A stretch of 64,000 nt of DNA from an uncultured Alsobacter sp. (GTDB taxonomy: Bacteria; Pseudomonadota; Alphaproteobacteria; Rhizobiales; Beijerinckiaceae): contig NZ_CAMFHB010000028.1 in the NCBI RefSeq assembly GCF_945952055.1, positions 20,839 to 84,838 of the forward strand. The letters run 5' to 3'. Each line of letters begins with the position of its first letter. Position 1 is the stretch's first letter. A program made the position numbers and the translations under genes. Of this stretch, positions 34,546 through 45,116 are shown piece by piece. Below the pieces are notes generated by a model. The model saw only the letters and a program-made list of their open reading frames with translations. It was not told the DNA's origin and made no database searches.

Positions 34546-35640
34546 ATGAAGCTTTTCAAGTGTCAGAGTTGTGGCCAGGTCCTCTATTTCGAGAACCGGG
34601 CCTGTGGGCGTTGCGGCCACCGTCTCGGCTATCTCTGGGACAGCGAGACGCTCTCCGCGCTCGAACCGTCCGAACCCGCGCCCGAAGGCGCGCCCTCGAC
34701 CGGTGAGACCTGGTCGGCTCTGGCGGCTCCGGATCGCAGGTTCCGCTTCTGCGCCAACGCGGGTTACGACACCTGCAACTGGCTGGTCGACGACGGTTCG
34801 CCCGACGCGTTCTGCCGGGCCTGCGTCCACAACTCCGTCATCCCCGACACGAGCCTTCCCCAGCACCTGGAGGCGTGGCGGATCATCGAAATCGCCAAGC
34901 ACCGGCTCGTCTACACGCTGCTGCAGTTGCGACTTCCCCTGCAGACGCGACGGGAGGACCCCGAGCACGGGCTCACCTTCGAATTTCTCGCCGACCCGCC
35001 GGATGCTCCCGGACCGACGGTGATGACCGGGCACGACAACGGGCTGATCACCATCGCGCTCGCGGAGGCCGACGACGCCGAACGTGAACGCCGGCGGACG
35101 CAGATGGGCGAACCCTACCGGACGCTGCTCGGCCACTTCCGGCACGAGGTGGGCCATCACTACTGGGATCTGCTGGTGCGCGACGGCGGTCGCCTCGACG
35201 AGTTCCGCGCCCTGTTCGGCGACGAGCGCGAGGACTACGGCCAGGCCCTGCAACGCCACTATGCCCAGGGAGCCCCGCCCGACTGGGGCTCGCGCTACAT
35301 CTCCGCTTACGCCAGCAGCCATCCCTGGGAAGACTTCGCGGAGACCTTCGCGAACTACCTGCACATCGTGGACACGCTGGAGATGGCACGGGCATTCGGA
35401 CTGTCGGTGAACCCGAAGGTCGACGACACGGGGGTCGTCACCGCCAATCTCGACGTGCGGCCGGAGTTCACCCGCGACTTCAGCCGGGTGCTCGAGGACT
35501 GGCTGCCCCTGACCTTCGCGCTCAACAGCCTGAGCCGCTGCCTGGGACAGTCCGACCTCTACCCGTTCATCCTGTCGCCGCCGATGACGGAGAAGCTCGA
35601 CTTCGTCCACCGCCTGGTCCGCAACGCCAAACGGGCCTGA
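34546..35640 (+). CDS. Putative zinc-binding metallopeptidase
   Basis: This 364-residue protein begins with a zinc ribbon (C6-x2-C9 ... C20-x2-C23). A second Cys cluster lies around 69-93. An HExxH zinc-protease motif is at H200-E201-H204 ([11 protein letters not shown]), and [16 protein letters not shown] supplies a downstream acidic third ligand region. It fits the putative zinc-binding metallopeptidase group (PF15887-like). The product is predicted cytoplasmic because no signal is seen. It lies after the transglutaminase-like gene, a known association in proteobacteria whose role is unknown. Confidence 0.85.
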   Translation: MKLFKCQSCGQVLYFENRACGRCGHRLGYLWDSETLSALEPSEPAPEGAPSTGETWSALAAPDRRFRFCANAGYDTCNWLVDDGSPDAFCRACVHNSVIPDTSLPQHLEAWRIIEIAKHRLVYTLLQLRLPLQTRREDPEHGLTFEFLADPPDAPGPTVMTGHDNGLITIALAEADDAERERRRTQMGEPYRTLLGHFRHEVGHHYWDLLVRDGGRLDEFRALFGDEREDYGQALQRHYAQGAPPDWGSRYISAYASSHPWEDFAETFANYLHIVDTLEMARAFGLSVNPKVDDTGVVTANLDVRPEFTRDFSRVLEDWLPLTFALNSLSRCLGQSDLYPFILSPPMTEKLDFVHRLVRNAKRA

Positions 35641-35747
35641 CCGCCGGGTGGCCTCCCGCCCGCGGGGGTCTGTCACCTGTCACGTTTTTTGCTTATGGCA
35701 TTCCTGCCGGTTCGAACGCTCACCCGGGCCCCGCGCAGGAAACGATC

Positions 35748-38522
35748 ATGTCCGCTCCCCTGACCGTCGTCCCCACCGATGCCTCCGCTTCGGAGAAGGA
35801 CCAGAAGCTTCTCGACGACACCCGGCTGCTCGGCCAGATCCTCGGCGACACGGTCCGCGAGCAGGAGGGCGAGACCGCCTACGAGCTCATCGAGGCGATC
35901 CGGCGCCTGAGCGTCGCGTTCCAGCGCAAGGCCGACGCGCAGGCCGGCAAGGACCTCGACAGCCTGCTGAAGCGCCTCAGTCCCGACGAGACGCTGACGG
36001 TCATCAGAGCCTTCAGCTTCTTCTCGCACCTCGCCAACCTGGCCGAGGACCGCCACCACATCCGTCGCCAGGCCGAGCATGACGCCGAGGAGGAGGCGCC
36101 CGAAGGCACGCTCGCGCACAGCTTCGAGGTGCTGAAGGCGCACGGGATCGACAGCGAGCGCATCGTGCGCACGCTGTCGGCGGCCCATGTCTCGCCGGTG
36201 CTGACCGCGCACCCGACCGAGGTGCAGCGCAAGAGCATCCTCGACGCGGAGCGCTCCATCGCCGAGCTGCTCACCGCGCGCGACGGCCTGCGCAGTGCGA
36301 GGGCCCGGGCCGCGAACGAAGTGCAGCTGCGCGCCCGCATCACGCAGCTCTGGCAGACGCGGATCCTGCGCTACACCCGGCTCACGGTGGTCGACGAGAT
36401 CGAGAACGTCCTGAGCTACTACCGCTCGACCTTCCTGCGCGAGATCCCTAAGCTCTATGCGGAACTCGAGGCTCTCACGGGGCGGCCCGTGGCGCCGTTC
36501 TTCCGGATGGGCAACTGGATCGGCGGCGACCGAGACGGCAACCCGAACGTCACGGCGGAGACGCTGCGCACCGCCCTGCGCCGTCAGTCGGAAACCGTGC
36601 TGCGCTACTATCTCACCGAGATCCACGAGCTCGGGGCCGAGCTCTCCGTGTCCGTGACCGAGGCCGGCTGCACCGGGGACCTGCGGGCGCTCGCCGACGC
36701 GGCCGGCGACGACAACCCCCATCGCCAGGACGAGCCCTACAGGCGGGCTCTCATCGGCATGTATGCGCGGCTGGCGGGCACGCTGCGCGCCCTGACCGGC
36801 ACGGAGGCGCTGCGGCACGCGATGGCTCCGGGCAAGCCCTACGCGCTTCCGGGCGAGGTGCTGGCCGATCTGCGCGTCATCCGCGACTCGCTGCAGCGCA
36901 ACCACGGCGGCGCCATGATCGGCACGCGGCTGGGGCCGCTGATCCGGGCGGTGGAGGTGTTCGGCTTCCATCTCGCCACCACCGACCTGCGGCAGAACTC
37001 GGACCGGCACGAGGCGGTGGTCGCGGAGCTGCTGCGGGTCGCCCGCATCGAGACGGACTACCCGGCTCTCGCCGAGGAGGACAAGCGGGCGCTGCTGCTG
37101 CGCTGCCTGTCGGACCCGCGCGCCCTGCGGGTCAGGATGGCCGAGTACTCGCAGTCCACCCGCGACGAGCTCGCGATCTTCGAGGCGGCGCGCGAGATGC
37201 GCGAGGCCTTCGGGGCGGGGGCCATCCGCCACTACATCATCAGCCACACGGAGAGCGTGAGCGATCTCCTCGAAGTGCTGGTGCTGCAGAAGGAGTGCGG
37301 CCTGCTGCGCGGCACGCTGGCGCCCGAGGAGGCGTCGCGGGCCAAGGCCGACCTGATCGTCGTGCCGCTGTTCGAGACCATCGAGGACCTGCGCTCGGCC
37401 GAGCCGATCATGCGCACCTTCTACGACCTGCCGGGGATCGAGGCGCTGGTGCGCAGTTCGGGCGCCGAGCAGGACGTGATGCTGGGCTACTCGGACAGCA
37501 ACAAGGACGGCGGGTACTTCACCTCCAACTGGGAACTGTACCGGGCGTCCACGGCGCTGGCGCGGCTGTTCGAGGCGAAGCCGGGCCTGACGCTGCGCCT
37601 GTTCCATGGCCGCGGCGGCACCGTGGGCCGCGGCGGCGGGCCGAGCTACCAGGCGATCCTCGCGCAGCCGCCGGGCACGGTGAAGGGCCAGATCCGGCTG
37701 ACGGAGCAGGGCGAGGTGATCGCCAACAAGTATGCCAACCCGGACATCGGCCGGCGCAACCTCGAGACGCTGATGGCGGCGACCCTCGAGGCGACGCTGC
37801 TGGCCTCGCGCAAGGCACCGCCGCAGGAGTTCCTCGACGCGGCCGGGGAACTGTCGGCCCACAGCATGGAAGCCTACCGGACGCTCGTCTACGACACGCC
37901 GGGCTTCACCGACTACTTCTTCGCCGCGACCCCGATCGCCGAGATCGCGGAGCTGAACATCGGCTCGCGCCCCGCCTCGCGCAAGGCGACCCGCCGGATC
38001 GAGGATCTGCGGGCGATCCCGTGGAGCTTCTCGTGGGGCCAGAGCCGGGTCACGCTGCCGGGCTGGCTCGGCTTCGGTTCGGCGGTGGAGCGCTTCGTCG
38101 CCGCCGATCCGGCGGCACGGACCGCCCTGCTGCAGCGGATGGTCCGCGAGTGGCCGTTCTTCAAGACCCTGCTGTCGAACATGGACATGGTGCTGGCCAA
38201 GGCCGACCCGGACATGGCGCGGCGCTACGCGGACCTGGTGCCGGACAAGACCCTCGGCGCCACCATCTTCGCCGCGCTCGACACGGAGTGGCAGCGCACC
38301 CTGGCGGCCATGGAGACGATCACGGGCGAGACTCGCCGGCTCGCCGACAATCCGTCGCTGGCCCGCTCCATCGCGCATCGCTTCGCCTACATCGCGCCGC
38401 TGAACCACCTGCAGATCGAACTCCTGAGGCGCTGGCGCGCGGGCGAGGTCGATACCAAGGCGCAGCAGGGCATCCTGATTTCCATCAACGGCATCGCGGC
38501 CGGGTTGCGCAATTCGGGGTGA
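35748..38522 (+). CDS. ppc: Phosphoenolpyruvate carboxylase
   Basis: This 924-residue enzyme adds bicarbonate to phosphoenolpyruvate to give oxaloacetate, refilling the TCA cycle. Signatures are [11 protein letters not shown] (catalytic His), [25 protein letters not shown] and [15 protein letters not shown], all intact. The C terminus ends [11 protein letters not shown], the normal Gly end of PEPC. AGGA is 7 bases upstream of the ATG. The gene stands alone between a 107-base upstream gap and a small exported-protein gene. Confidence 0.97.
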   Translation: MSAPLTVVPTDASASEKDQKLLDDTRLLGQILGDTVREQEGETAYELIEAIRRLSVAFQRKADAQAGKDLDSLLKRLSPDETLTVIRAFSFFSHLANLAEDRHHIRRQAEHDAEEEAPEGTLAHSFEVLKAHGIDSERIVRTLSAAHVSPVLTAHPTEVQRKSILDAERSIAELLTARDGLRSARARAANEVQLRARITQLWQTRILRYTRLTVVDEIENVLSYYRSTFLREIPKLYAELEALTGRPVAPFFRMGNWIGGDRDGNPNVTAETLRTALRRQSETVLRYYLTEIHELGAELSVSVTEAGCTGDLRALADAAGDDNPHRQDEPYRRALIGMYARLAGTLRALTGTEALRHAMAPGKPYALPGEVLADLRVIRDSLQRNHGGAMIGTRLGPLIRAVEVFGFHLATTDLRQNSDRHEAVVAELLRVARIETDYPALAEEDKRALLLRCLSDPRALRVRMAEYSQSTRDELAIFEAAREMREAFGAGAIRHYIISHTESVSDLLEVLVLQKECGLLRGTLAPEEASRAKADLIVVPLFETIEDLRSAEPIMRTFYDLPGIEALVRSSGAEQDVMLGYSDSNKDGGYFTSNWELYRASTALARLFEAKPGLTLRLFHGRGGTVGRGGGPSYQAILAQPPGTVKGQIRLTEQGEVIANKYANPDIGRRNLETLMAATLEATLLASRKAPPQEFLDAAGELSAHSMEAYRTLVYDTPGFTDYFFAATPIAEIAELNIGSRPASRKATRRIEDLRAIPWSFSWGQSRVTLPGWLGFGSAVERFVAADPAARTALLQRMVREWPFFKTLLSNMDMVLAKADPDMARRYADLVPDKTLGATIFAALDTEWQRTLAAMETITGETRRLADNPSLARSIAHRFAYIAPLNHLQIELLRRWRAGEVDTKAQQGILISINGIAAGLRNSG

Positions 38523-38613
38523 CGCAAGCGTGATTGGTTCGGGGGCCCCCAGGGGTCCTATCGTTCCTCACCCGGACGCCTCACGGAGGCGCCGAGGGAG
38601 GGGAACGAGGACC

Positions 38614-39213
38614 ATGGCAAAGATGACCTGGATTGCCGCAACGGCGGCCATCCTCGCGGCCGGCATGACGGGAGCCGCCGCGCAGACCCAGACGATGAAC
38701 GTCCGGGGCACGATCACCGCCTTCGACGGCAAGATGCTGTCGGTGCAGTCGCGCGACGGCCGGGCACTGACGATCGACGTGCCCGAGGCGCTCAACGTCA
38801 ACATCACCAAGCCGTTCACCCTGGCGGACGTGAAGCCGGGGATGGTTCTCGGCGTCACCACCGTGAAGAAGGCGGACGGGACGATCGTCGCGATCGACGT
38901 GCGCCCGATCCCGGCGACGGCGAACCAGGGCCTTTCCCCGCACGACCTCGCGCCCGACTCCACCATGACCAACGCCACGCTGGAAGGGGCGGTCCAGGTC
39001 GCCAACGGCAACGAACTGACGCTGAACTACAAGAGCGGGACGGTGAAGGCTTTGGTGGTCCCGGAGACGGCCATGTCGCAGGCCGCGCCCGGCGCGCGCA
39101 GCGACCTCAAGCCGGGAGAAACCGTCTTCGTCTCCACCCGCGTGGAGGCCGGAGACAAGCTCACCGCCGCCCGCATCCAGGTGAGCAAGGACGGCGTGAA
39201 GCCGACGCAGTGA
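38614..39213 (+). CDS. Exported protein with DUF5666-like beta repeats
   Basis: This 199-residue protein has a signal peptide (WIAATAAILAAGMTGAAA) and a mature part with two short OB-like beta units. These are MNVRGTITAFDGKMLSVQSRDGRALTIDV and the related second half LEGAVQVANGNELTLNYKSGTVKALVV. The pattern resembles DUF5666, periplasmic proteins of unknown role. ACGAGG precedes the ATG. A hairpin follows the gene. Confidence 0.75.
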   Translation: MAKMTWIAATAAILAAGMTGAAAQTQTMNVRGTITAFDGKMLSVQSRDGRALTIDVPEALNVNITKPFTLADVKPGMVLGVTTVKKADGTIVAIDVRPIPATANQGLSPHDLAPDSTMTNATLEGAVQVANGNELTLNYKSGTVKALVVPETAMSQAAPGARSDLKPGETVFVSTRVEAGDKLTAARIQVSKDGVKPTQ

Positions 39214-39218
39214 CCGGC

Positions 39219-39236
39219 CGCCCGGCAGCCCGGGCG
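39219..39236 (+). terminator. Terminator-like hairpin after the exported protein
   Basis: A 7-base-pair stem CGCCCGG/CCGGGCG with a 4-base loop starts 6 bases past the stop codon. It is a weak but well-placed candidate. Confidence 0.5.
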
Positions 39237-39648
39237 ACCACGCCGGCGCTCTTCACTTCGGTCACTTTGGTGCCTCGAATCAGACGGGTCGACGTTCGTC
39301 GGTTCGCAATGGCTCTTTGGGGGAGGTGCCGTAGCGCCAGCCGGGCGGCTGCCATCCCCCGTTTCTGCTGCAGCGCAACAAGGCCCTTCACGATTCCAGG
39401 GCGGTGTTGCGCTCCGGCACCACTTGACGGACCCAGCGAGTCGGCGCCAACAACCCTCTGATCCGAAATGCTTTTTCCAGCTTGACCGGCGGGGCGGGAG
39501 GGCCGTTTTCCGGCCTGATCGGACCCGATGCGGGCCCGCCGGTGCCCTCAAGAATGTTTTCACGCACGTGCCATTTTGGTACAAGCAACTTAGGGTTGAT
39601 ATTGCGTTCGAAATGCTTTTTGCAGGTGATGTAAACGGGGAACTTGCA
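39237..39648. other. Intergenic region before a small gene
   Basis: No gene is convincing over this 412-base stretch. The part 39570-39648 is less G+C-rich. It offers a weak promoter, TTGGTA at 39576 and GATATT at 39598 with 16 bases between, for the small gene at 39649. The rest holds only shadow reading frames. Confidence 0.45.
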
Positions 39649-39882
39649 ATGATGACGGCCCATGGCGTCAACAATGCTGCAGACGAGCTGATCGACGCAC
39701 TGCTCGAGATGTCGGGCCTTCTCGCGGCCAAAGCCGTGGTCCGCGAAGAGCACGGGGCGGTCGCGCACTTCGAAAGCCTCGGGATCACTCAGCCTCCGTC
39801 CGTCCATGATCTGGACGAACGCCTGAACATGACCCTCAGCCGCGTCAACACGGCTGTTGCAAGCTATCGTTCGAGCCGCTGA
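39649..39882 (+). CDS. Small hypothetical protein, 77 residues
   Basis: ATG 39649 (a second ATG follows at once) is preceded by GGGGA with 7 bases of spacing. The product is helical and mildly acidic, with NNAADELIDALLEMSGLLAAKAVV and a C-terminal HDLDERLNMTLSRVNTAVASY. I recognise no domain. It converges on the receiver-domain gene with a 22-base gap. An opposite-strand frame covers the same bases but reads less like a protein. Confidence 0.5.
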   Translation: MMTAHGVNNAADELIDALLEMSGLLAAKAVVREEHGAVAHFESLGITQPPSVHDLDERLNMTLSRVNTAVASYRSSR

Positions 39883-39904
39883 AGAGCTCGACGAACACCC
39901 GCGT

Positions 39905-40363
39905 TCAACTCCGCTGACGCTTGGCCACTGCTTCGTTGATCTTGACGCGAAGCTGCGCGGCATCGAACGGCTTCAGCATGAATCCGTCGGCTCCCAGGCT
40001 CAGTGCCCGCGCGGCATGATTGCCGCTCTTGCTCCCCGTCACCATGATGACCGGCAGGTGCGCGAGCTCCTTCGTCTTGCGAACGGCCTGCAGCAGCTTC
40101 ATGCCGCTGGTGTCGCCCATCTCGACATCGCTGAGCAGCAGGTCGACGGGCCCCTCGTGCAGGAGCTTGAACGCATCGCTCGCGCCGCCCGCTTCCAGGA
40201 TCGTCGCAGCCCCGAGCGAGCGGAGCATTTTCGCCAGGATGGTCCGCAACGTCGCCTGATCGTCCACCACGAGCACGGTGCGCACCGACGGGTGCAACCG
40301 GACCTGCGGTTCGACGAAGATCTCGGTGCCGACGATGGCGTCGACATAGCCATTGGCAGACAT
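39905..40363 (-). CDS. Single-domain response regulator (CheY-like)
   Basis: This 152-residue protein has a 25-residue N-terminal extension, then a complete receiver domain. The acidic pocket is D34/D35, the phosphorylated Asp is D79 (LLLSDVEMG), the switch Thr is T109 and the Lys is K131 in the KPF motif. There is no output domain, so it acts by protein contact as in CheY-type or diffusible regulators. AGGGGA precedes the ATG by about 7 bases. No histidine kinase lies within the window. Confidence 0.9.
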   Translation of the reverse strand: MSANGYVDAIVGTEIFVEPQVRLHPSVRTVLVVDDQATLRTILAKMLRSLGAATILEAGGASDAFKLLHEGPVDLLLSDVEMGDTSGMKLLQAVRKTKELAHLPVIMVTGSKSGNHAARALSLGADGFMLKPFDAAQLRVKINEAVAKRQRS

Positions 40364-40647
40364 GCGGCATTCCCCTGGGACCCGGGCACTCTGCCACGCT
40401 GCCGCTTGCGAGCCGGTTAAGCCCCGGGTGGGATTCTCCGCCTGGACGCCCTGCGGCGAAGCCACAATCTCGCCTGGATTTGGACAGAATTCGCAATGTC
40501 CTTCAATAGATTTCACGGGTCCGTGACTTACCGAAAGTTAAGTTGAACCTTGTGCCGCCCCGATCCATTTCGTGTGCAGGGGCTTGCATGCACGGCCGAT
40601 CATCCAGCCGTCACCGGGCACAGGCACATCCTTACTGCGGGTGAACA

Positions 40648-41913
40648 ATGAATCGCGCGACGACAATCGTTGCCGTCGGCCTGGTGGCCGGTGGATGCTT
40701 CGCTGCTTGGCAATGGGCCGGGCGGCCCGACATCGTGGCCCTGGTCCAGCGGGGCGGCGCGGCGCCGGCAGCACGGCCCGCCAAGGACGCGCGGCCGGCC
40801 GGCGCGGCCGTGGCCGTGGTCACCGCGCCCGCCGAGGTCGTCGACTTTCCCGTGCGGCGCCGGAGCATCGGCAACATCGAGGCGATGGCTACCGTCCTCG
40901 TCCGGTCGCGCGTGGACAGCCAGCTCCTGACCCAGCACGCCAAGGACGGCCAGTTCGTCACCAAGGGCGACCTCCTGTTCACGCTCGACGACAAGGAGTT
41001 GCGCGCGGCGGTGGCCCGCGACGAGGCGAACCTCGCCCGCGACCAGGCCAACCTGACCCGCACCCAGGCCGACCTGCAGCGCAAGCGCGAGCTGCTGTCC
41101 TCCGGCTCGGGGGCCCAGCAGCAGGTGGACCAGGCCCTCTCCGACGCCAAGGCGGCCGAGGCCGCGGTCGCCGCCGACGAGGCGACCTTGGACGCCGACC
41201 GGCTGCGCCTGTCCTACACGCGCATCGTCGCCCCGATCGACGGGCGCCTGGGCAGCGTGCAGGTGACGCCCGGCAACCTCGTGCGGGCTTCCGACAGCGG
41301 CGGAGGCGGCCTCGTGACGATCACGCAGGTCAAGCCCATCCGCGTCGCCTTCACCTTGCCCGAGCGCGATCTCGCCACGGTGCGCGCCGCCCTGGCGCAG
41401 CCGACGCCGCCGACGGTGCGCGTGTTCCCCAGCGGCAGCCGCACGGCGCTGGCCTCCGGCCCCCTGAGCTTCATCGACAGCGCGGTGGACGTGGCCTCCG
41501 GGACGATCTCGGCCAAGGCGGTCTTCGCCAACGATGACCTGGCTTTGTGGCCGGGCCAATATGTCGACGTGGAAGTGGAGCTCGGCTCCCGCCCCAACAC
41601 GGTCGTCGTCCCGACCGTCGCCGTGCAGGCGGGACAAGCCAGCCCCTACGTCTTCGTCGCCCGCCCGGACGGGACTGCCGAGCTGCGCCCGGTGAAGGTC
41701 GCCGCCACGGACGGGGACCGCATCGCTCTGGCCGAAGGCCTCTCGGCGGGAGACCGCGTGGTCGTGGACGGGCAGCTGCGCCTCGCCAACGGCACGAAGA
41801 TCCGCGACACGGCGGCTCCGAAGGGGCAGCCCGCCGCGAGCCGCGGCGGCGACGCGCCCGCCAAAGACCTCTCGGAGTCCGGCGAGGGCGCGAACCGCCC
41901 GGCCAGGTCCTGA
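40648..41913 (+). CDS. RND efflux periplasmic adaptor (membrane fusion protein)
   Basis: This 421-residue protein has an N-terminal membrane anchor (TTIVAVGLVVAGGCFAAWQWA, interrupted as in the sequence), then the barrel/lipoyl region VLVRSRVDSQLL. A helical hairpin spans about 120-195 (ANLARDQANLTRTQADLQRKRELL), and YTRIVAPIDGRLGSVQVTPGNLV closes the lipoyl half. It links the inner-membrane pump encoded next to an outer-membrane channel not present here. It is closest in look to the MdtA/AcrA group. A 37-base gap separates it from the pump gene. Confidence 0.9.
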   Translation: MNRATTIVAVGLVAGGCFAAWQWAGRPDIVALVQRGGAAPAARPAKDARPAGAAVAVVTAPAEVVDFPVRRRSIGNIEAMATVLVRSRVDSQLLTQHAKDGQFVTKGDLLFTLDDKELRAAVARDEANLARDQANLTRTQADLQRKRELLSSGSGAQQQVDQALSDAKAAEAAVAADEATLDADRLRLSYTRIVAPIDGRLGSVQVTPGNLVRASDSGGGGLVTITQVKPIRVAFTLPERDLATVRAALAQPTPPTVRVFPSGSRTALASGPLSFIDSAVDVASGTISAKAVFANDDLALWPGQYVDVEVELGSRPNTVVVPTVAVQAGQASPYVFVARPDGTAELRPVKVAATDGDRIALAEGLSAGDRVVVDGQLRLANGTKIRDTAAPKGQPAASRGGDAPAKDLSESGEGANRPARS

Positions 41914-41950
41914 CCCCTCGGCGTCTGCCAGAGCAACCGGAGCCGGTGTC

Positions 41951-44900
41951 TTGAACATTTCCGCCTTCTGCATCCGCCACCCCGTGGCGACGACGCTGAT
42001 GTCCTTCGCGATGGTTGCCGCGGGCCTGTTCGCCTATGCGTTCCTCCCGGTCGCCGCCCTGCCGCGCACGGAGTTCCCGGTGATCAACGTCTCGGCGTCG
42101 CTGCCGGGCGCCTCGCCGGAGACCATGGCCACCTCGGTGGCGACGCCCCTGATCAAGCAGTTCACGACGATCGCCGGCATCGACACGATCTCTTCGTCCA
42201 GCACGCAGGGGTCCACCTCCATCGCCATCCAGTTCAACCTGGATCGCAACATCGACGCCGCCGCGGCGGACGTGCAGGCGGCCATTGCCCGCACGCAGCG
42301 CCAGCTCCCGCAGGAGATGACCGATCCGCCGAGCTACCGGAAGGTGAACCCGGCCGACGCCCCCATCCTGCTGATGGCCCTGCGCAGCGAGACCACGCCG
42401 CTGTCGAAGCTCGACGCCTTCGCCCAGCAGGTGATCTCCCCGGCCCTGTCGACGATCGAGGGCGTCGCCCAGGTGCAGATCTTCGGCAGCCAGAAATATG
42501 CCGTCCGCGTCCAGCTGGACCCCGACGCGCTCGCGTCGCGCGGGCTCGGCGTCAACGAGGTGCAGGCCGCCATCTCGTCCGCCAACGCCAACACGCCCGT
42601 CGGCACGCTGCAGAACACGCAGCAGCGCCTGGCCATCGAGGCCAAGACCCAGCTCGCCGACGCCGCGCAGTTCAGCAACATCATCATCGCCGTGCGCAAC
42701 GGCAAGCCGGTGCGCCTCGGCGACGTGGCGAAGGTGATCGACAGCGTCGAGAACTACCAGCAGGCGAGCTGGTACGACGGCGCCCGGTCCATCGTGCTCG
42801 CCGTGCAGCGCCAGCCCGACGCCAACACGGTGGATGTCGTCGACAAGGTGAAGGCGCTGCTTCCGACCTTCCAGGACCAGCTGCCCCAGAACACCACGCT
42901 GGAAGCCCTGAACGACCGCTCGATATCGATCCGCCATGCGGTCGAGGACGTAAAGTTCACGCTCGCGCTGACCATCGCGCTGGTGATCATGGTGATCTTC
43001 GTGTTCCTGCGCCGGCTCGCGGCCACGATCATCCCGAGCCTCGCGGTGCCGATCTCCATCATCGCCACCCTGGGCGCGATGTACCTGTTCGGGTTTTCGA
43101 TCGACAACATCTCCCTGCTGGCGCTGACGCTGTCGGTCGGCCTCGTGGTCGACGACGCCATCGTCATGCTGGAGAACATCACGCGGCACATGGAGGAGGA
43201 GGGCAAGGGCGCCCTGCAGGCCGCGCTCGACGGCAGCCGGGAGATCGGCCTGACCATCATCTCGATCACGCTGTCCCTGGTGGCCGTGTTCATTCCCGTG
43301 CTGTTGATGGGTGGCGTCATCGGGCGCATCTTCAACGAGTTCGCGGTCGTGGTGACGGCCTCCATCGCCGCGTCGGCCTTCGTCTCGCTGACGCTCACGC
43401 CGATGCTGTGCTCGCTGATGCTGGGCTCCGGCCACCAGGCGCATCGCGAGGAAGGCCGCATCGGCCGCGCCCTGGAGCGCGGCTTCGAGGCCATGCTGGC
43501 CGGCTACGCGGCCGTCCTGCGCGTCAGCCTGCGCAACCAGTTCGCCGTCCTCCTGCTGTTCTTCGCCACCCTGGGCGGGACGGTCTGGCTGTTCATCAGC
43601 ATCCCGAAGGGCTTCTTCCCCCAGGAGGACATCGGGCAGCTCAGCGTGTCGACGGAGGCGCGCCAGGACATCTCCTTCGAGGCGATGGCGACGCTGCAGA
43701 CGGAACTGGCCGACGCGATCGGCAAGTCGCCCTACGTGGCGCACGTCGCGTCCACCGCGGGCGTCGCCACCTCGGGCGGCGGCGGCAACAGTGGCGGCAT
43801 GAACAGCGGCCGCATGTTCGTGGAGCTCAAGGACGCCGACGCCCGCCCTGCCCTGCCCCAGGTCCTGGCCGACCTGCGGCGGCGCGCGGCGGCCGTCGCC
43901 GGCATCACCGCCTACATCGTGCCGGTGCAGAACCTGAACATCGGCGGGCGCGCGTCGAAGAGCCAGTACCAGTTCGTGATGCAGGGCATCGACACCGACG
44001 CGCTCTATGGCTGGTCGCAGAAGATGACCGACGCCATGGTGCGCGACCGGACGTTCACCGACGTGTCGTCCGACCTGCAGAACAACGCCCTGCAGGCCAC
44101 GCTCACCGTCGACCGCGACAAGGCGAACGCGCTGGGCATCAACGCCGACCAGTTGCGGTCCACCCTCTACGCGGGGTTCGGGTCGAGGCAGGTCTCGACG
44201 ATCTACACCGCCGGCGACAGCTACGCGGTGCTGCTGGAGTTCGACCCCTCGCGGGGCTGGGGCCCGGATCGGCTGGACACGCTGCGCATCCGGGCGGGCA
44301 ACGGCACGCTGGTGCCGATCAGCGCCTTCGCCACCGTCTCACGCACCACCGGGCCGTTGGCCGTCAACCAGCTCGGCCAGCTCACGGCGGTGACGATCTC
44401 GTTCAACCTGCCGAACGGCGTTTCGCTCGGCGAGGCGCTGAACCGGATCGACGCCATCAAGGGCGAGATCGGCGTGCCGGCCTCCATCGGGACGAGCTTC
44501 GCCGGCACGGCCAAGACGTTCCAGCAGTCGCTCGCCAACCAGGGCCTGCTGCTCATGGCGGCGATCGTGACGATCTACATCGTGCTGGGCATCCTGTACG
44601 AGAGCTTCGTCCACCCGCTGACGATCCTCACGGGCCTGCCCTCCGCGGCCCTGGGCGCGCTGGCCACGCTGAGCCTGTTCGGCATGGACCTGAGCGTCAT
44701 CGCGATGATCGGCCTGCTGATGCTGATCGGCATCGTGAAGAAGAACGCGATCATGATGATCGACGTCGCGCTGGTGCTGCAGCGGGAGGGACGGCGGCCG
44801 ATCGATGCCATCCGGCAGGCCTGCCTGATGCGCTTCCGGCCGATCATGATGACGACGTTCGCCGCCATCATGGGCACCCTGCCCATCGCCATCGGCGCGG

Positions 44901-45112
44901 GTGCCGGCGCGGAGCTGCGCCAGCCGCTGGGTGTCGCGGTCGTCGGCGGCCTGGTGGTCTCCCAGGCGCTGACGCTCTTCATCACGCCCGTGCTGTACCT
45001 CTACATGGACCGCCTCGCGGCCGGTACGGGCCGCCTCGTCGCCCGCCTGCGCGGTCGCGGGGTCGCCCGGGACGAGCCGGGCGACGCGGCCCAGCCGATG
45101 CCCGCCGAGTGA
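41951..45112 (+). CDS. RND efflux pump, HAE1/MdtB-MdtC type
   Basis: This 1053-residue inner-membrane transporter has twelve predicted helices and two large periplasmic loops. It begins MNISAFCIRHPVATTLMSFAMV, with the proton-relay Asp pair in SVGLVVDDAIVMLEN. The late segment IMMIDVALVLQREG is in TM10-11. It exports drugs or other amphiphiles in exchange for protons. It starts with TTG; GGAG lies about 9 bases upstream. No outer-membrane TolC-type gene follows, so a shared channel is likely. The gene ends 4 bases from the convergent Lrp gene. Confidence 0.93.
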   Translation: MNISAFCIRHPVATTLMSFAMVAAGLFAYAFLPVAALPRTEFPVINVSASLPGASPETMATSVATPLIKQFTTIAGIDTISSSSTQGSTSIAIQFNLDRNIDAAAADVQAAIARTQRQLPQEMTDPPSYRKVNPADAPILLMALRSETTPLSKLDAFAQQVISPALSTIEGVAQVQIFGSQKYAVRVQLDPDALASRGLGVNEVQAAISSANANTPVGTLQNTQQRLAIEAKTQLADAAQFSNIIIAVRNGKPVRLGDVAKVIDSVENYQQASWYDGARSIVLAVQRQPDANTVDVVDKVKALLPTFQDQLPQNTTLEALNDRSISIRHAVEDVKFTLALTIALVIMVIFVFLRRLAATIIPSLAVPISIIATLGAMYLFGFSIDNISLLALTLSVGLVVDDAIVMLENITRHMEEEGKGALQAALDGSREIGLTIISITLSLVAVFIPVLLMGGVIGRIFNEFAVVVTASIAASAFVSLTLTPMLCSLMLGSGHQAHREEGRIGRALERGFEAMLAGYAAVLRVSLRNQFAVLLLFFATLGGTVWLFISIPKGFFPQEDIGQLSVSTEARQDISFEAMATLQTELADAIGKSPYVAHVASTAGVATSGGGGNSGGMNSGRMFVELKDADARPALPQVLADLRRRAAAVAGITAYIVPVQNLNIGGRASKSQYQFVMQGIDTDALYGWSQKMTDAMVRDRTFTDVSSDLQNNALQATLTVDRDKANALGINADQLRSTLYAGFGSRQVSTIYTAGDSYAVLLEFDPSRGWGPDRLDTLRIRAGNGTLVPISAFATVSRTTGPLAVNQLGQLTAVTISFNLPNGVSLGEALNRIDAIKGEIGVPASIGTSFAGTAKTFQQSLANQGLLLMAAIVTIYIVLGILYESFVHPLTILTGLPSAALGALATLSLFGMDLSVIAMIGLLMLIGIVKKNAIMMIDVALVLQREGRRPIDAIRQACLMRFRPIMMTTFAAIMGTLPIAIGAGAGAELRQPLGVAVVGGLVVSQALTLFITPVLYLYMDRLAAGTGRLVARLRGRGVARDEPGDAAQPMPAE

Positions 45113-45116
45113 GGGC

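Noticed and set aside
35673..38408. 911-residue open frame antisense to ppc
   Set aside because: Its length comes from the codon-position bias of ppc. The composition is His/Arg/Gly-rich with no domain, while ppc shows all its catalytic motifs.
41471..43744. 757-residue minus-strand frame across the RND genes
   Set aside because: It spans two real plus-strand genes and their gap, with low-complexity charged translation, so it is a shadow.
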